Below are positions 1-7,744 of a stretch of DNA of 56,533 bases, piece after piece. The position numbers and the translations under genes are program-made. Each line of letters opens with the position of its first letter. Positions within the stretch are counted from its first letter, which is position 1. Origin of the DNA: an uncultured Oscillospiraceae bacterium (lineage in GTDB: Bacteria; Bacillota; Clostridia; Oscillospirales; Acutalibacteraceae); the NCBI GenBank assembly GCA_900555015.1, contig USJL01000011.1, forward strand, positions 1 through 56,533, in the 5' to 3' direction. Below the pieces are notes generated by a model that was not told the origin of the DNA, made no database searches, and saw only the letters and a list, made by a program, of their open reading frames with translations.

Positions 1-115
1 CTCTGAAAATCTTGGAATTTTCAGGGTTGCATTACTGTTTATTTGTCAAAGATCAAAACCTCTTGCTCCGCAAGAGCTGTGTTGCTTTGCTGTTGTTTTC
101 AGCGACAGCTTTGAT
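1..115 (-). other. probable rRNA operon leader (16S off the left edge)
   Basis: Read on the minus strand, this stretch lies just downstream of a strong rRNA-type promoter and carries no reading frame. It holds two hairpins (an 8-bp stem at about 3-24 and a CTCTTGC/GCAAGAG stem at about 60-76) and a stretch around 37-56 reading TTTGATCTTTGACAAATAAA, which resembles the boxA-containing sequence that often precedes 16S or 23S rRNA in Firmicutes. The 16S gene itself would begin beyond position 1, so this is an inference from leader features only. Confidence 0.45.
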
Positions 116-144
116 AGTTTATCATAACCGTTTCTGTTTGTCAA
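116..144 (-). promoter_or_regulatory. rRNA-type sigma-A promoter, minus strand
   Basis: On the minus strand a perfect -35 TTGACA (139-144) is followed after exactly 17 bases by TAAACT (116-121). An A-rich tract lies just upstream of the -35 element, as in strong stable-RNA promoters. It points left, out of the window. Confidence 0.55.
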
Positions 145-184
145 CAACTTTTTTCAAGTATTTTTGACATCTTACAACAGCTGA

Positions 185-273
185 CGGAGAAGGAGGGATT
201 TGAACCCTCGCGCCGCTATTAACGACCTGCACCCTTTCCAGGGGTGTCCCTTCAACCTCTTGGGTACTTCTCC
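185..273 (-). tRNA. tRNA-Ser (anticodon GGA)
   Basis: The minus strand folds as an 89-nt class II tRNA. The acceptor stem GGAGAAG/CTTCTCC is fully paired, the anticodon loop is CTGGAAA with anticodon GGA (reads UCC/UCU), there is a long variable arm, and the T arm contains GAGGG-TTCAAAT-CCCTC. The discriminator base is G, as expected for serine. CCA is not encoded. It lies 52 nt downstream of a second serine tRNA on the same strand. Confidence 0.95.
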
Positions 274-325
274 AGATAGTTGATTCTAATTAATCTATAT
301 AATTATCGGCGGCACGAATGCCTAG

Positions 326-411
326 CGGAGAGAGTGGGATTCGAACCCACGCGCCCTTTCGGACAAACGGTTTTCAAGACCGCCTCGTTATGACCACTTC
401 GATACCTCTGC
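326..411 (-). tRNA. tRNA-Ser (anticodon TGA)
   Basis: The minus strand folds as an 86-nt class II tRNA with anticodon loop CTTGAAA (anticodon TGA, reads UCA and by wobble other UCN codons), a long variable arm, T arm GTGGG-TTCGAAT-CCCAC and discriminator G. CCA is not encoded. The acceptor stem GCAGAGG/TCTCTCC carries a C-C mismatch at position 2:71 and a G-U pair at 7:66; the other five pairs are Watson-Crick. It is the first of two tandem serine tRNAs behind a shared promoter. Confidence 0.93.
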
Positions 412-425
412 ACAACTGCTCGATT

Positions 426-454
426 ATATTATCATACACAAAACGAATTGTCAA
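426..454 (-). promoter_or_regulatory. promoter of the tRNA-Ser pair
   Basis: On the minus strand TTGACA (449-454) is followed after 17 bases by TAATAT (426-431), 15-20 bases before the 5' end of tRNA-Ser(TGA). A second -10-like TATAAT overlaps at 423-428 with longer spacing, so the exact -10 is uncertain. Confidence 0.55.
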
Positions 455-470
455 GCATTATTTTTCAAAT

Positions 471-504
471 AAATCAAAAAAATAAGCCTCGGTCAAGCCG
501 AGGC
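471..504 (-). terminator. rho-independent terminator of the zinc-ribbon gene
   Basis: GCCTCGG (486-492) and CCGAGGC (498-504) form a 7-bp GC-rich stem with a 5-nt loop. On the minus strand it is followed by a T-rich run, six bases past the stop of the zinc-ribbon gene. Confidence 0.85.
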
Positions 505-510
505 GAAATT

Positions 511-786
511 TTATTCTTCTTTCATCTTTGCAAAGCATTCACTGCAATAAACTGGTCTGTCTTCTCTCGGAACAAACGGAACCTTGCATGCGGCACCGCA
601 GTTTGCGCATGTTGCGTCGTGCATTTCTCTCGGTGCTCTTGCAGCTGCCTTTCTTGCATCACGGCAGGCTTTACATCTTTGCGGTTCGTTTACAAAGCCT
701 TTTTCCGCATAAAATTCCTGCTCGCCGGCTGTAAAAACAAATTCGTTTCCGCAATCCTTGCAAATTAATGTTTTGTCTTCGTACAT
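511..786 (-). CDS. small zinc-ribbon protein (zf-trcl type)
   Basis: This 91-residue protein has nine cysteines, eight of them in CxxC pairs. C9/C12 with C38/C41 form one four-cysteine ribbon, and C60/C63 with C81/C84 form a second. The layout matches the short zinc-ribbon domain proteins common in Firmicutes, whose role is unknown; nucleic-acid or protein binding is the usual guess. There is no signal peptide, so it should be cytosolic. A GAGGT Shine-Dalgarno precedes the ATG, and a strong terminator follows. It sits downstream of a SigH-like sigma factor on the same strand. Confidence 0.85.
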   Translation of the reverse strand: MYEDKTLICKDCGNEFVFTAGEQEFYAEKGFVNEPQRCKACRDARKAAARAPREMHDATCANCGAACKVPFVPREDRPVYCSECFAKMKEE

Positions 787-836
787 AATTTTTTACCTCT
801 TATAAATTATTTGTTGCTGGGCAACTTAAACTTTGC

Positions 837-1409
837 TTAGAAGGAAACTTCTTTAAGTTTCTTTCGGATTCGCTGTAAAGCATTATCAACAGCTTTTGGC
901 GTTTTATTTAATTTTTCGCCGATTTCGTTGTAGCTGCAACCAAGCATATGCAGTCTTAAAACGCTGTTTTCAAACTTTGAAAGACTGCTGTTTAATAAGT
1001 TGGTTAGTAAAGACACGCTTTCTTGTGCAAGGAAAGAATCTTCGGCACTGCTGTAAACAGAAGAATTACCCACATATTCTTCCTCAAGAGGAATAACACT
1101 GCTTTCGGGAATATCTTTTTTTCTGCTGGTTTTTCTGAGTGCCGTTTGAACTGAATTGTTAATACATGAAAAGCAGTATGTGCTGAATTTGGCACCTTTT
1201 TGTGTGTCAAATGATTTTATTGCCGCCAGCAAACCAATCATACCCTCTTGAATAATGTCATCTCTTTCAAAAGTGTTGCAGTCTGTTTTAGAGGCAATGG
1301 CTTCAGCCATACTTCTGTATTTTTTGATAATAAAGTTCAGTGCTTCATTATCTCCTTCTTTTGCCCGTGAAAGAATTTCATTTTCCGTCAATTCACTTAA
1401 CTTATTCAT
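837..1409 (-). CDS. sigH: SigH-like sigma-70 family sigma factor
   Basis: This 190-residue protein has a region 2 with the DIIQEGMIGLLAAIKSFD core (about residues 50-68) and a C-terminal region 4 helix-turn-helix (SYNEIGEKLNKTPKAVDNALQRIRKKL, about 160-186). Length and both motifs fit SigH, the stationary-phase sigma factor that drives early sporulation genes; TPKAVDNALQRIRKKL closely recalls Bacillus SigH. An upstream in-frame GTG at 1421 would give four more residues, but the GGAGG site lies inside that extension and is correctly spaced for the ATG at 1409. SigH versus a related alternative sigma factor cannot be fully settled from sequence. Confidence 0.8.
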   Translation of the reverse strand: MNKLSELTENEILSRAKEGDNEALNFIIKKYRSMAEAIASKTDCNTFERDDIIQEGMIGLLAAIKSFDTQKGAKFSTYCFSCINNSVQTALRKTSRKKDIPESSVIPLEEEYVGNSSVYSSAEDSFLAQESVSLLTNLLNSSLSKFENSVLRLHMLGCSYNEIGEKLNKTPKAVDNALQRIRKKLKEVSF

Positions 1410-1486
1410 AAAATCCTCCACATATTAATATAATATAACAATTTTTTTGTTAAGTCAAGAAAATTTTTGTGTAACATTAACAAAGA

Positions 1487-2581
1487 TTATACGTTGAATC
1501 TGAATTCTACTATATCTCCGTCTTTCATTACATATTCTTTTCCTTCACTTCTTACAAGTCCTTTTTCTTTGCAGGCTGAAAGACTGCCGTTTGCAACCAA
1601 ATCGTCAAATGCAACAACCTCGGCTCTTATAAATCCTCTTTCAAAGTCTGTGTGAATTTTGCCTGCTGCCTGCGGTGCCTTTGTGCCTTTCTTTATAGTC
1701 CATGCACGAACTTCCTTTTTACCTGCTGTTAAGAAAGAAATTAAGCCCAAAAGTGAGTAGCTTTTTTTGATAAGTCTGTCAAGGCCGCTTTTTTCAAGTC
1801 CCATATCTGCAAGAAAAATTTCTTTTTCGTCTTCGTCAAGCGTTGCTATTTCTGCTTCCATTTCAGCACAAATAGGCAGCGTTTCAGCACCTTCTTCTGC
1901 TGCTATCTCTTTAACGATATTAAAGTTTTTGTTGCTGTCTATTCCGTTTGAAAAATCGTCTTCGCTCATATTGCAGGCATAAATAACAGGTTTAATTGTA
2001 AGCAGTGAAACCTCTTTTAAGTATTCGCTTTCATCTTCGCTTATTTCAACGGCTCTTGCTGTTTTGCCGCTTTCCATTTCACTGTAAAGTCTTTCTAAAA
2101 ATTCAACTTCGCCTGCAATGGTTTTGTCGCCTTTCATGGCTTTTTTTCTGCTGTCAATTCTTCTTGCCAATATGTCTAAATCCGATAAAATAAGTTCCAA
2201 GTTAATTGTTTCAATATCACGTGCAGGGTCTATGCTTCCGTCAACGTGCGTAATATCATCGTTTTCAAAGCATCTTACAACGTGAATAATTGAATCAACT
2301 TCTCTTATGTGGCTTAAAAATTTGTTTCCCAAACCTTCACCTTTTGATGCACCTTTAACAAGTCCTGCAATATCAACAAATTCAATGGTTGCCGGCGTAA
2401 ATTTGTCCGGCTCGTACATTTCTGCAAGCTTATCAAGCCTTTCATCGGGAACACAAACCATACCTACATTAGGCTCAATTGTGCAAAACGGGTAGTTTGC
2501 ACTTTGTGCTCCTGCATTTGTTATTGCGTTAAATAAAGTGCTTTTTCCAACATTTGGAAGACCTACTATACCAAGTTTCAT
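1487..2581 (-). CDS. ychF: ribosome-binding ATPase YchF (Obg family)
   Basis: A 364-residue P-loop protein of the usual YchF length. The G1 motif GLPNVGKST lies at residues 6-14, followed by the DIAGLVKGASKGEGLGNKFL switch region (about 69-88), and the C-terminal TGS-like domain ends in a KDGDIVEFRFNV strand. YchF is a cytosolic ATPase, unusual among Obg-family proteins in preferring ATP, and binds the ribosome. A GGAG site precedes the ATG. It stands alone between the divergent ilvB operon and the sigma-factor gene. Confidence 0.97.
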   Translation of the reverse strand: MKLGIVGLPNVGKSTLFNAITNAGAQSANYPFCTIEPNVGMVCVPDERLDKLAEMYEPDKFTPATIEFVDIAGLVKGASKGEGLGNKFLSHIREVDSIIHVVRCFENDDITHVDGSIDPARDIETINLELILSDLDILARRIDSRKKAMKGDKTIAGEVEFLERLYSEMESGKTARAVEISEDESEYLKEVSLLTIKPVIYACNMSEDDFSNGIDSNKNFNIVKEIAAEEGAETLPICAEMEAEIATLDEDEKEIFLADMGLEKSGLDRLIKKSYSLLGLISFLTAGKKEVRAWTIKKGTKAPQAAGKIHTDFERGFIRAEVVAFDDLVANGSLSACKEKGLVRSEGKEYVMKDGDIVEFRFNV

Positions 2582-2657
2582 TATGAATTCTCCTTAAAAT
2601 TTATCTGCAATTAAGTATATAACAACACAATTCATTTTACAAGAACAAAATAAAATC

Positions 2658-2686
2658 TTGACTTTGCTTTATTATGAGATTAAAAT
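2658..2686 (+). promoter_or_regulatory. promoter of the ilvB-leuD operon
   Basis: TTGACT (2658-2663) and TAAAAT (2681-2686) are separated by exactly 17 bases, about 70 nt before the ilvB start. No T-box or attenuator terminator was seen in the leader. Confidence 0.6.
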
Positions 2687-2756
2687 ATATTTTATATATT
2701 TTGCAGATTTTTGAAATTACAGCACGATTTTTGCAAAACAGATAGGAGAGGATTTT

Positions 2757-4418
2757 ATGCAATTAAACGGTTCACAAATAGTTCTTGAAGTTCTTAAAGA
2801 ACAGGGCGTTGACACTGTCTTCGGTTATCCGGGCGGAACTATTCTTAACATTTTTGATGAACTTTATAAATACGGAGATACGTTTAATCACGTCCTTACA
2901 GCTCATGAACAAGGTGCGTCTCATGCGGCAGACGGATATGCAAGGGCAACAGGTAAGGTTGGCGTTTGCTTTGCAACTTCAGGCCCCGGCTCTACAAATC
3001 TTGTTACGGGTATTGCCACTGCTCATATGGATTCTATTCCCCTTGTTGCCATCACTTGCAATGTAGGCACTTCCATGATTGGCAGGGATTCATTCCAAGA
3101 GGTTGATATTAAGGGCATTACAATGCCAATTACAAAACATAATTTTATGGTTGGCAGTGTAGAAGAATTGGCAGATACTTTGCGCAGTGCTTTCAGAATT
3201 GCAATCAGCGGCAGAAAGGGTCCTGTTCTTGTTGATATTCCAAAGGATATTACTGCGGCTACATGCGAATATGTTCCTGCACCGAAGCAACAGCCGGATG
3301 AAACTCCGAAGCCTAAAAACAGTTGCATTACCCGTGCAGTTGAACTTCTTAAAAATTGCAAAAAACCGCTTATTTATTTGGGCGGCGGTGCAATTTCTTC
3401 AGATGCAAGCGAAGAAATTAAAACATTTGCAGAAAAAATAGATGCTCCTGTAGTTTCCTCATTAATGGGTTTGGGTGCTTTTAACAGCTCACATCCTCTT
3501 TATGTAGGTTTAATCGGTATGCATGGCAGATATGAATCAAACCGTGCCGCTTCTCAGTGTGATGTTCTTATTACTTGCGGCGCAAGATTTTCAGACCGTG
3601 TTGCAGGTAACAGAACTAAATTTGCTCCAAAGGCAGAAGTTTTACATATTGATATTGACCCTGCGGAAATGGATAAAAATGTTCCATCAAATTATCATTT
3701 AAGAGGCGACTTAAAAGAGGTATTGCCGATTTTAACAGATGCGCTGGAGCCTCTTTCTCATACCGAATGGAAAGATGAAATAGACGGTTGGCGCCGTCCT
3801 TTCGTTCAAAATCAAATAGATGATTATGTAAATCCGCAAAAGGTAATTGAATCTGTAGATAAGCATACACCGGATGACACAATCGTTGTTACAGACGTTG
3901 GTCAGCATCAGCTTTGGGCTGCTCAGTTCTATAAGTATAAGCAGCCAAGAACTATTTTAACAAGCGGCGGTTTGGGTACAATGGGTTATTCAATGGGTGC
4001 TGCAATGGGTGCTGCATACGGATGCCCCAATAAGCGTGTTGTTATGTTTGTTGGCGACGGCGGATTCCATATGAACCTTAATGAGCTTGCTACTATGGCT
4101 TCATATAACATTCCTGTTGTTATGATTGTTATGAACAATAAAGTGTTGGGTATGGTTCGTCAGTGGCAAAAACTTTTTTACGGCAACCGTTTTGCCGATA
4201 CAGACCCTAACAGAAAAACAGATTTTGTTAAAGTTGCAGAAGCTTTTGGCGTTAAGGGATTAAGAATTGAAAACAACAGCGAAATTGATTCTGTTATTAA
4301 AGAAGCAGTTGATTATATGGGTCCTGTTGTTGTGGATTGCAGAATTTCACCTGATTCAAACGTTCTTCCTATGATTCCTCCGGGAGGCTCGGCAGACGAT
4401 ATTATTGAAACATTTTAA
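2757..4418 (+). CDS. ilvB: acetolactate synthase large (catalytic) subunit
   Basis: The 553-residue protein is a thiamine-diphosphate enzyme that condenses two pyruvates to acetolactate, or pyruvate with 2-oxobutyrate to acetohydroxybutyrate, the first common step to Val, Leu and Ile. The activating glutamate is in the AHEQGASHAADGYARATG block (E51). The TPP/Mg motif GDGGFHMNLNEL continues to NIPVVMIVMNN (about 434-462). The C-terminal half carries QWQKLFYGNRFADTD. A GGAGAGG site lies 5 nt before the ATG. It is followed after 21 nt by the regulatory subunit ilvN. Confidence 0.97.
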   Translation: MQLNGSQIVLEVLKEQGVDTVFGYPGGTILNIFDELYKYGDTFNHVLTAHEQGASHAADGYARATGKVGVCFATSGPGSTNLVTGIATAHMDSIPLVAITCNVGTSMIGRDSFQEVDIKGITMPITKHNFMVGSVEELADTLRSAFRIAISGRKGPVLVDIPKDITAATCEYVPAPKQQPDETPKPKNSCITRAVELLKNCKKPLIYLGGGAISSDASEEIKTFAEKIDAPVVSSLMGLGAFNSSHPLYVGLIGMHGRYESNRAASQCDVLITCGARFSDRVAGNRTKFAPKAEVLHIDIDPAEMDKNVPSNYHLRGDLKEVLPILTDALEPLSHTEWKDEIDGWRRPFVQNQIDDYVNPQKVIESVDKHTPDDTIVVTDVGQHQLWAAQFYKYKQPRTILTSGGLGTMGYSMGAAMGAAYGCPNKRVVMFVGDGGFHMNLNELATMASYNIPVVMIVMNNKVLGMVRQWQKLFYGNRFADTDPNRKTDFVKVAEAFGVKGLRIENNSEIDSVIKEAVDYMGPVVVDCRISPDSNVLPMIPPGGSADDIIETF

Positions 4419-4439
4419 AGAATAGGAGGTTGAATTAAA

Positions 4440-4946
4440 ATGAAACAAAGTATTATATTTTCCGTTCTTGTAGATAACCAAAGCGGTGCTTTGATGCGTG
4501 TATCAAGCCTTTTCAGCCGCCGTGGCTTTAATATTGAATCTTTAACCGTTAGTGAAACGGAAGACACCGCTTTTTCCCGTATGACTATTGAAACAAAGGC
4601 AGACGAGGATTTGGCAAGGCAAATTAAAATGCAGCTTTTAAAGTTGGAAATAGTTAAAAAAGTTGCTATTCTTGATTCGGAAAATTCCGTATCTTCCGAA
4701 CTTCTTTTAGTAAAAGTTCGTGCAAAAGGCATTGAAACAAAAAATGCTCTTCTTGAGGTAAACAGAAAATTCGGCGCAAGAATTATTGATGTCAGCCTTG
4801 AAAGTTTCACTATGGAACTTACTGGCGTTGCTTCAAGCGTTGATGCGTTTATAAGCGCAGTTTCCGAATTCGGTATTATTGAACTTGCAAGAACGGGTGT
4901 AACATCACTTGCCCGTGGTGCGGATTCATTTTCAGAAGATATTTAA
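4440..4946 (+). CDS. ilvN: acetolactate synthase small (regulatory) subunit
   Basis: A 168-residue IlvN/IlvH-type subunit. The N-terminal ACT domain starts [20 protein letters not shown] and includes [11 protein letters not shown] (about residues 28-38), the region that binds valine and imposes feedback inhibition in the family. The C-terminal domain has [19 protein letters not shown]. It partners IlvB encoded directly upstream. AGGAGG precedes the ATG. The product ends 28 nt before leuC, so the four genes ilvB-ilvN-leuC-leuD look like one transcript. Confidence 0.96.
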   Translation: MKQSIIFSVLVDNQSGALMRVSSLFSRRGFNIESLTVSETEDTAFSRMTIETKADEDLARQIKMQLLKLEIVKKVAILDSENSVSSELLLVKVRAKGIETKNALLEVNRKFGARIIDVSLESFTMELTGVASSVDAFISAVSEFGIIELARTGVTSLARGADSFSEDI

Positions 4947-4974
4947 TTTTATACATTTATTTAGGAGAAAAACT

Positions 4975-6240
4975 ATGGGAATGACAATGACTCAAAAAAT
5001 CCTTGCTGCTCATGCAGGACTTGACAGCGTTGTTGCCGGTCAGTTAATCGAAGCAAAGCTTGATATGGTTTTAGGCAACGATGTAACTTCACCGGTTGCG
5101 ATTAATGAAATGGGCAAGTTCGGCAAGGATACTGTATTTGATAAAACAAGAATTTCACTTGTTATGGACCATTTTACACCAAACAAGGATATTCAGTCTG
5201 CTCAAAACTGTAAGCAGGTAAGGGAATTTGCAAAAAAACACGGCATTCTTCATTATTACGATGTTGGTAAAATGGGTATTGAACATGCGCTTCTTCCCGA
5301 ACAAGGCATTGTTACTTGCGGCGATTGCATTATCGGTGCCGACAGCCATACTTGTACATACGGCGCTTTGGGTGCTTTTTCTACAGGTGTAGGCTCAACG
5401 GATATGGCAGCAGGTATGATTACAGGTAAAGCTTGGTTTAAAGTGCCGTCTGCAATTAAAGTTGTTGTAACAGGCTCTAAACCGAAATACATCAGCGGTA
5501 AAGATGTTATCCTTGATATTATCGGCAGAATCGGTGTTGACGGTGCTCTTTATAAAAGTCTTGAGTTTACAGGCGACGGCATTAAGAATCTTTCAATGGA
5601 TGATAGACTTACTATCGCCAATATGGCTATCGAATGCGGTGCTAAAAACGGAATTTTCCCTGTTGATGATGTAACTCTTGCTTATGTTAACGGCAGGTCT
5701 CTTCGTGATTATAAAGTGTATGAGGCAGATGAAGACGCAGAGTATGAAAGCGTAATCAATGTTGATTTGTCAGCACTTCGCCCAACTGTTGCTTTTCCTC
5801 ATCTTCCTGAAAATACAAAAACTATTGATGAAGTTCCCGAAATCAAAATTGACCAAGTTGTTATCGGCTCTTGCACAAACGGCAGAATGGAAGATATGCG
5901 CACAGCCGCTTCAATTATAAAAGGTCATAAAGTTGCCGACGGTGTTCGTGTTATTGTAATTCCGGCAACACAGCAAATTTATCTTGATTGTATTAATGAA
6001 GGTTTAACTCAAATCTTTATTGAAGCAGGCGCCATTGTTTCAACTCCTACCTGCGGTCCTTGCCTTGGCGGTCATATGGGCATCCTTGCAAAGGGCGAAA
6101 AGGCGGTTTCAACTTCAAACAGGAATTTTGTAGGCAGAATGGGTCATACTGAGTCGGAAATTTACCTTGCTTCACCGGCTGTTGCAGCAGCATCTGCCGT
6201 TAAAGGTTATATTGCAGACCCTGCGTCATTGGAGGATTAA
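4975..6240 (+). CDS. leuC: 3-isopropylmalate dehydratase large subunit
   Basis: This 421-residue aconitase-family protein carries the 4Fe-4S ligands in SCTNGR (about residue 302) and [10 protein letters not shown] (about 362-371). With LeuD it isomerises 2-isopropylmalate to 3-isopropylmalate in leucine synthesis. Its length matches the shorter bacterial/archaeal-type LeuC. A reading frame continues upstream to 4909, but the AGGAG at 4962-4967 sits 7 nt before the ATG at 4975, which also avoids overlap with ilvN. LeuD follows after three bases. Confidence 0.96.
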   Translation: MGMTMTQKILAAHAGLDSVVAGQLIEAKLDMVLGNDVTSPVAINEMGKFGKDTVFDKTRISLVMDHFTPNKDIQSAQNCKQVREFAKKHGILHYYDVGKMGIEHALLPEQGIVTCGDCIIGADSHTCTYGALGAFSTGVGSTDMAAGMITGKAWFKVPSAIKVVVTGSKPKYISGKDVILDIIGRIGVDGALYKSLEFTGDGIKNLSMDDRLTIANMAIECGAKNGIFPVDDVTLAYVNGRSLRDYKVYEADEDAEYESVINVDLSALRPTVAFPHLPENTKTIDEVPEIKIDQVVIGSCTNGRMEDMRTAASIIKGHKVADGVRVIVIPATQQIYLDCINEGLTQIFIEAGAIVSTPTCGPCLGGHMGILAKGEKAVSTSNRNFVGRMGHTESEIYLASPAVAAASAVKGYIADPASLED

Positions 6241-6243
6241 GTT

Positions 6244-6723
6244 ATGAAAGTAAAAGGCACAGTACATAAATTCGGCGATAACGTTGATACAGACGTTATT
6301 ATTCCGGCACGTTATCTTAACAAAAGCGATGATGCTTGGCTTGCTTCCCATTGTATGGAAGATATAGATAAGGATTTTGTAAATAAAGTAAAACCCGGCG
6401 ATATTATGGTGGCAGAGGCTAACTTTGGCTGTGGCTCTTCAAGAGAGCATGCTCCTATCGCAATTAAAGCCAGTGGAATTTCTTGCGTAATTGCTTCAAC
6501 ATTTGCAAGAATTTTTTACAGAAATGCAATTAATATCGGTCTTGCAATTCTTGAATGTGACGAAGCCGCAAGAGATATAAAAGAGGGCGATGAGGTCAGC
6601 GTTGATTTTGAAAGCGGCGTAATCACAAATTGCACCACAGGCAAAACATATCAGGCTCAGCCTTTCCCTGAATTTATTCAAAACATTATTTCTAAAGGAG
6701 GACTTATGAAATCCATTGGCTGA
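6244..6723 (+). CDS. leuD: 3-isopropylmalate dehydratase small subunit
   Basis: A 159-residue LeuD with the signature [11 protein letters not shown] (about residues 60-70), the swivelling-domain loop that closes on substrate. It forms the heterodimeric isomerase with LeuC. Its GGAGG site overlaps the end of leuC, indicating translational coupling. Neither leuA nor leuB follows here: the next gene is an unrelated small protein, so the remaining leucine genes must be elsewhere in the genome. Confidence 0.96.
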   Translation: MKVKGTVHKFGDNVDTDVIIPARYLNKSDDAWLASHCMEDIDKDFVNKVKPGDIMVAEANFGCGSSREHAPIAIKASGISCVIASTFARIFYRNAINIGLAILECDEAARDIKEGDEVSVDFESGVITNCTTGKTYQAQPFPEFIQNIISKGGLMKSIG

Positions 6724-6744
6724 TTTCATAATGTTTATTTAATA

Positions 6745-7152
6745 ATGAACTTGGTTATTAATGAGGATTTGCTTCGTAAATGCGGCGGCGGGTCAGATGA
6801 ATATTGGTTTTCTTATAATGATTATTCCGTAATGAATATCAGCGAGTTTGATACGGATGACAAACCGGATGATATGGGTCAAACAACTTATTTTGTTTCT
6901 ATCGGCATTATTCCTTTTGTCTCTGTTTCTAATGAGGAAATTATGCGCAGCTTTGTTAAAGCAAAAGGTTCTGCAAAGCTTAACGCTATATTGGACAAAG
7001 TTACGGCAGATGATTTTATTGAAACGTTTTGGAAGTATTTTAACGCTTATCCCGAATTGAAAGACGGGCTTGACGAGTTCGCTTCCGAATATACATTAAA
7101 TAAAGTTATTGATTGGTGTAAGGAAAACAACGTAAATTATACTGTTGAATAA
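6745..7152 (+). CDS. hypothetical cytosolic protein
   Basis: I do not recognise this 135-residue acidic protein. It has no signal peptide or membrane helix. The N-terminal half is rich in Asp, Tyr and Ser (DEYWFSYNDYSV), followed by a beta stretch TYFVSIGIIPFVSVS. The C-terminal half is helical, ending LNKVIDWCKENNVNYTVE; the YPEL...F...VIDWCKENN pattern weakly recalls UPF0158, a guess only. No strong Shine-Dalgarno precedes the ATG, so translation may depend on leuD 22 nt upstream. A terminator follows at once, making it the last gene of the ilvB operon. Confidence 0.7.
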   Translation: MNLVINEDLLRKCGGGSDEYWFSYNDYSVMNISEFDTDDKPDDMGQTTYFVSIGIIPFVSVSNEEIMRSFVKAKGSAKLNAILDKVTADDFIETFWKYFNAYPELKDGLDEFASEYTLNKVIDWCKENNVNYTVE

Positions 7153-7156
7153 TTTT

Positions 7157-7197
7157 AAGAGCGATTGGTTTTTGTAAACTAATCGCTCTTTTGTTTA
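7157..7197 (+). terminator. terminator of the ilvB-leuD operon
   Basis: AGAGCGATT...AATCGCTCT forms a stem of about 9 bp with extra A-T pairs, followed by TTTTGTTT. It lies five bases past the stop of the small unknown gene. Confidence 0.85.
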
Positions 7198-7226
7198 TTG
7201 CATATATAAATATGATATGTTATAAT
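7198..7226 (+). promoter_or_regulatory. promoter of the S26 peptidase-ABC operon
   Basis: TTGCAT (7198-7203) and a perfect TATAAT (7221-7226) are 17 bases apart, directly after the terminator and 41 nt before the first start codon. Confidence 0.65.
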
Positions 7227-7267
7227 TAACTTTGTTTATACAGTTATAAAGCACAGGCGGTGAAACA

Positions 7268-7735
7268 TTGAAAAACGAAGATTCTTTTAAAGACGGCGCT
7301 CACATTTTAACAGAAGTGCTTAACAAAACAGGCATGTATTGCGGTTTAACTACAGGCGTTTCAATGGAACCGCTTATTCATCATCAAAAAGATACAATAA
7401 TAGTAAAAAAAACTGACGGCAGATTAAATAAATATGATATTCCCGTTTATGTTTTAAAAACGGGCAAGGTTGTTATGCACCGAATTGTAAAAGTTCATCC
7501 TGATTATTATGATGTTTACGGTGACAATACTTGCGTTTGTGAACATGTTACAGATGATATGATTGTCGGCAAGCTTGTGGGCTTTTATAAAAACGGCAAA
7601 AAATATATTGACCTTGATAAGAATAAAATGTATAAGATTTATTCTCAAATATGGGTTGCTTTGGTTCCTTTAAGACCGTTTACAATGTTTGTAAACAGGG
7701 GAATACGGTTTGTAAAAAGAAAATTGCTTAAATAG
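7268..7735 (+). CDS. S24/S26-family (signal peptidase I-like) protein
   Basis: A 155-residue protein with the S26 box B motif TGVSMEPLI (candidate nucleophile S32) and a VVMHRIVKV block with H71. This Ser-His arrangement resembles the SipW/ER-type branch, not the Ser-Lys bacterial type. It lacks a clear N-terminal membrane anchor, though a hydrophobic patch near 125-145 could associate with the membrane. The start is TTG preceded by a GGCGGTG site. It is 9 nt upstream of an ABC exporter, suggesting processing of something that exporter moves. The substrate is unknown. Confidence 0.8.
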   Translation: MKNEDSFKDGAHILTEVLNKTGMYCGLTTGVSMEPLIHHQKDTIIVKKTDGRLNKYDIPVYVLKTGKVVMHRIVKVHPDYYDVYGDNTCVCEHVTDDMIVGKLVGFYKNGKKYIDLDKNKMYKIYSQIWVALVPLRPFTMFVNRGIRFVKRKLLK

Positions 7736-7744
7736 GAGTTTATT

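Noticed and set aside
448..768. Plus-strand frame of 106 codons across the zinc-ribbon gene
   Set aside because: It is antisense to a gene with clear CxxC motifs, ribosome binding site and terminator, and it runs through that terminator.
2590..2757. T-box or attenuator upstream of ilvB
   Set aside because: No T-box core, terminator hairpin with T run or leader peptide rich in branched-chain residues was found; only a promoter.
6697..6723. Separate start (AAAGGAGG then ATG) at the end of leuD, as if for leuB
   Set aside because: The ATG is in frame with leuD and reaches its stop after four codons; it is the natural LeuD C-terminus.
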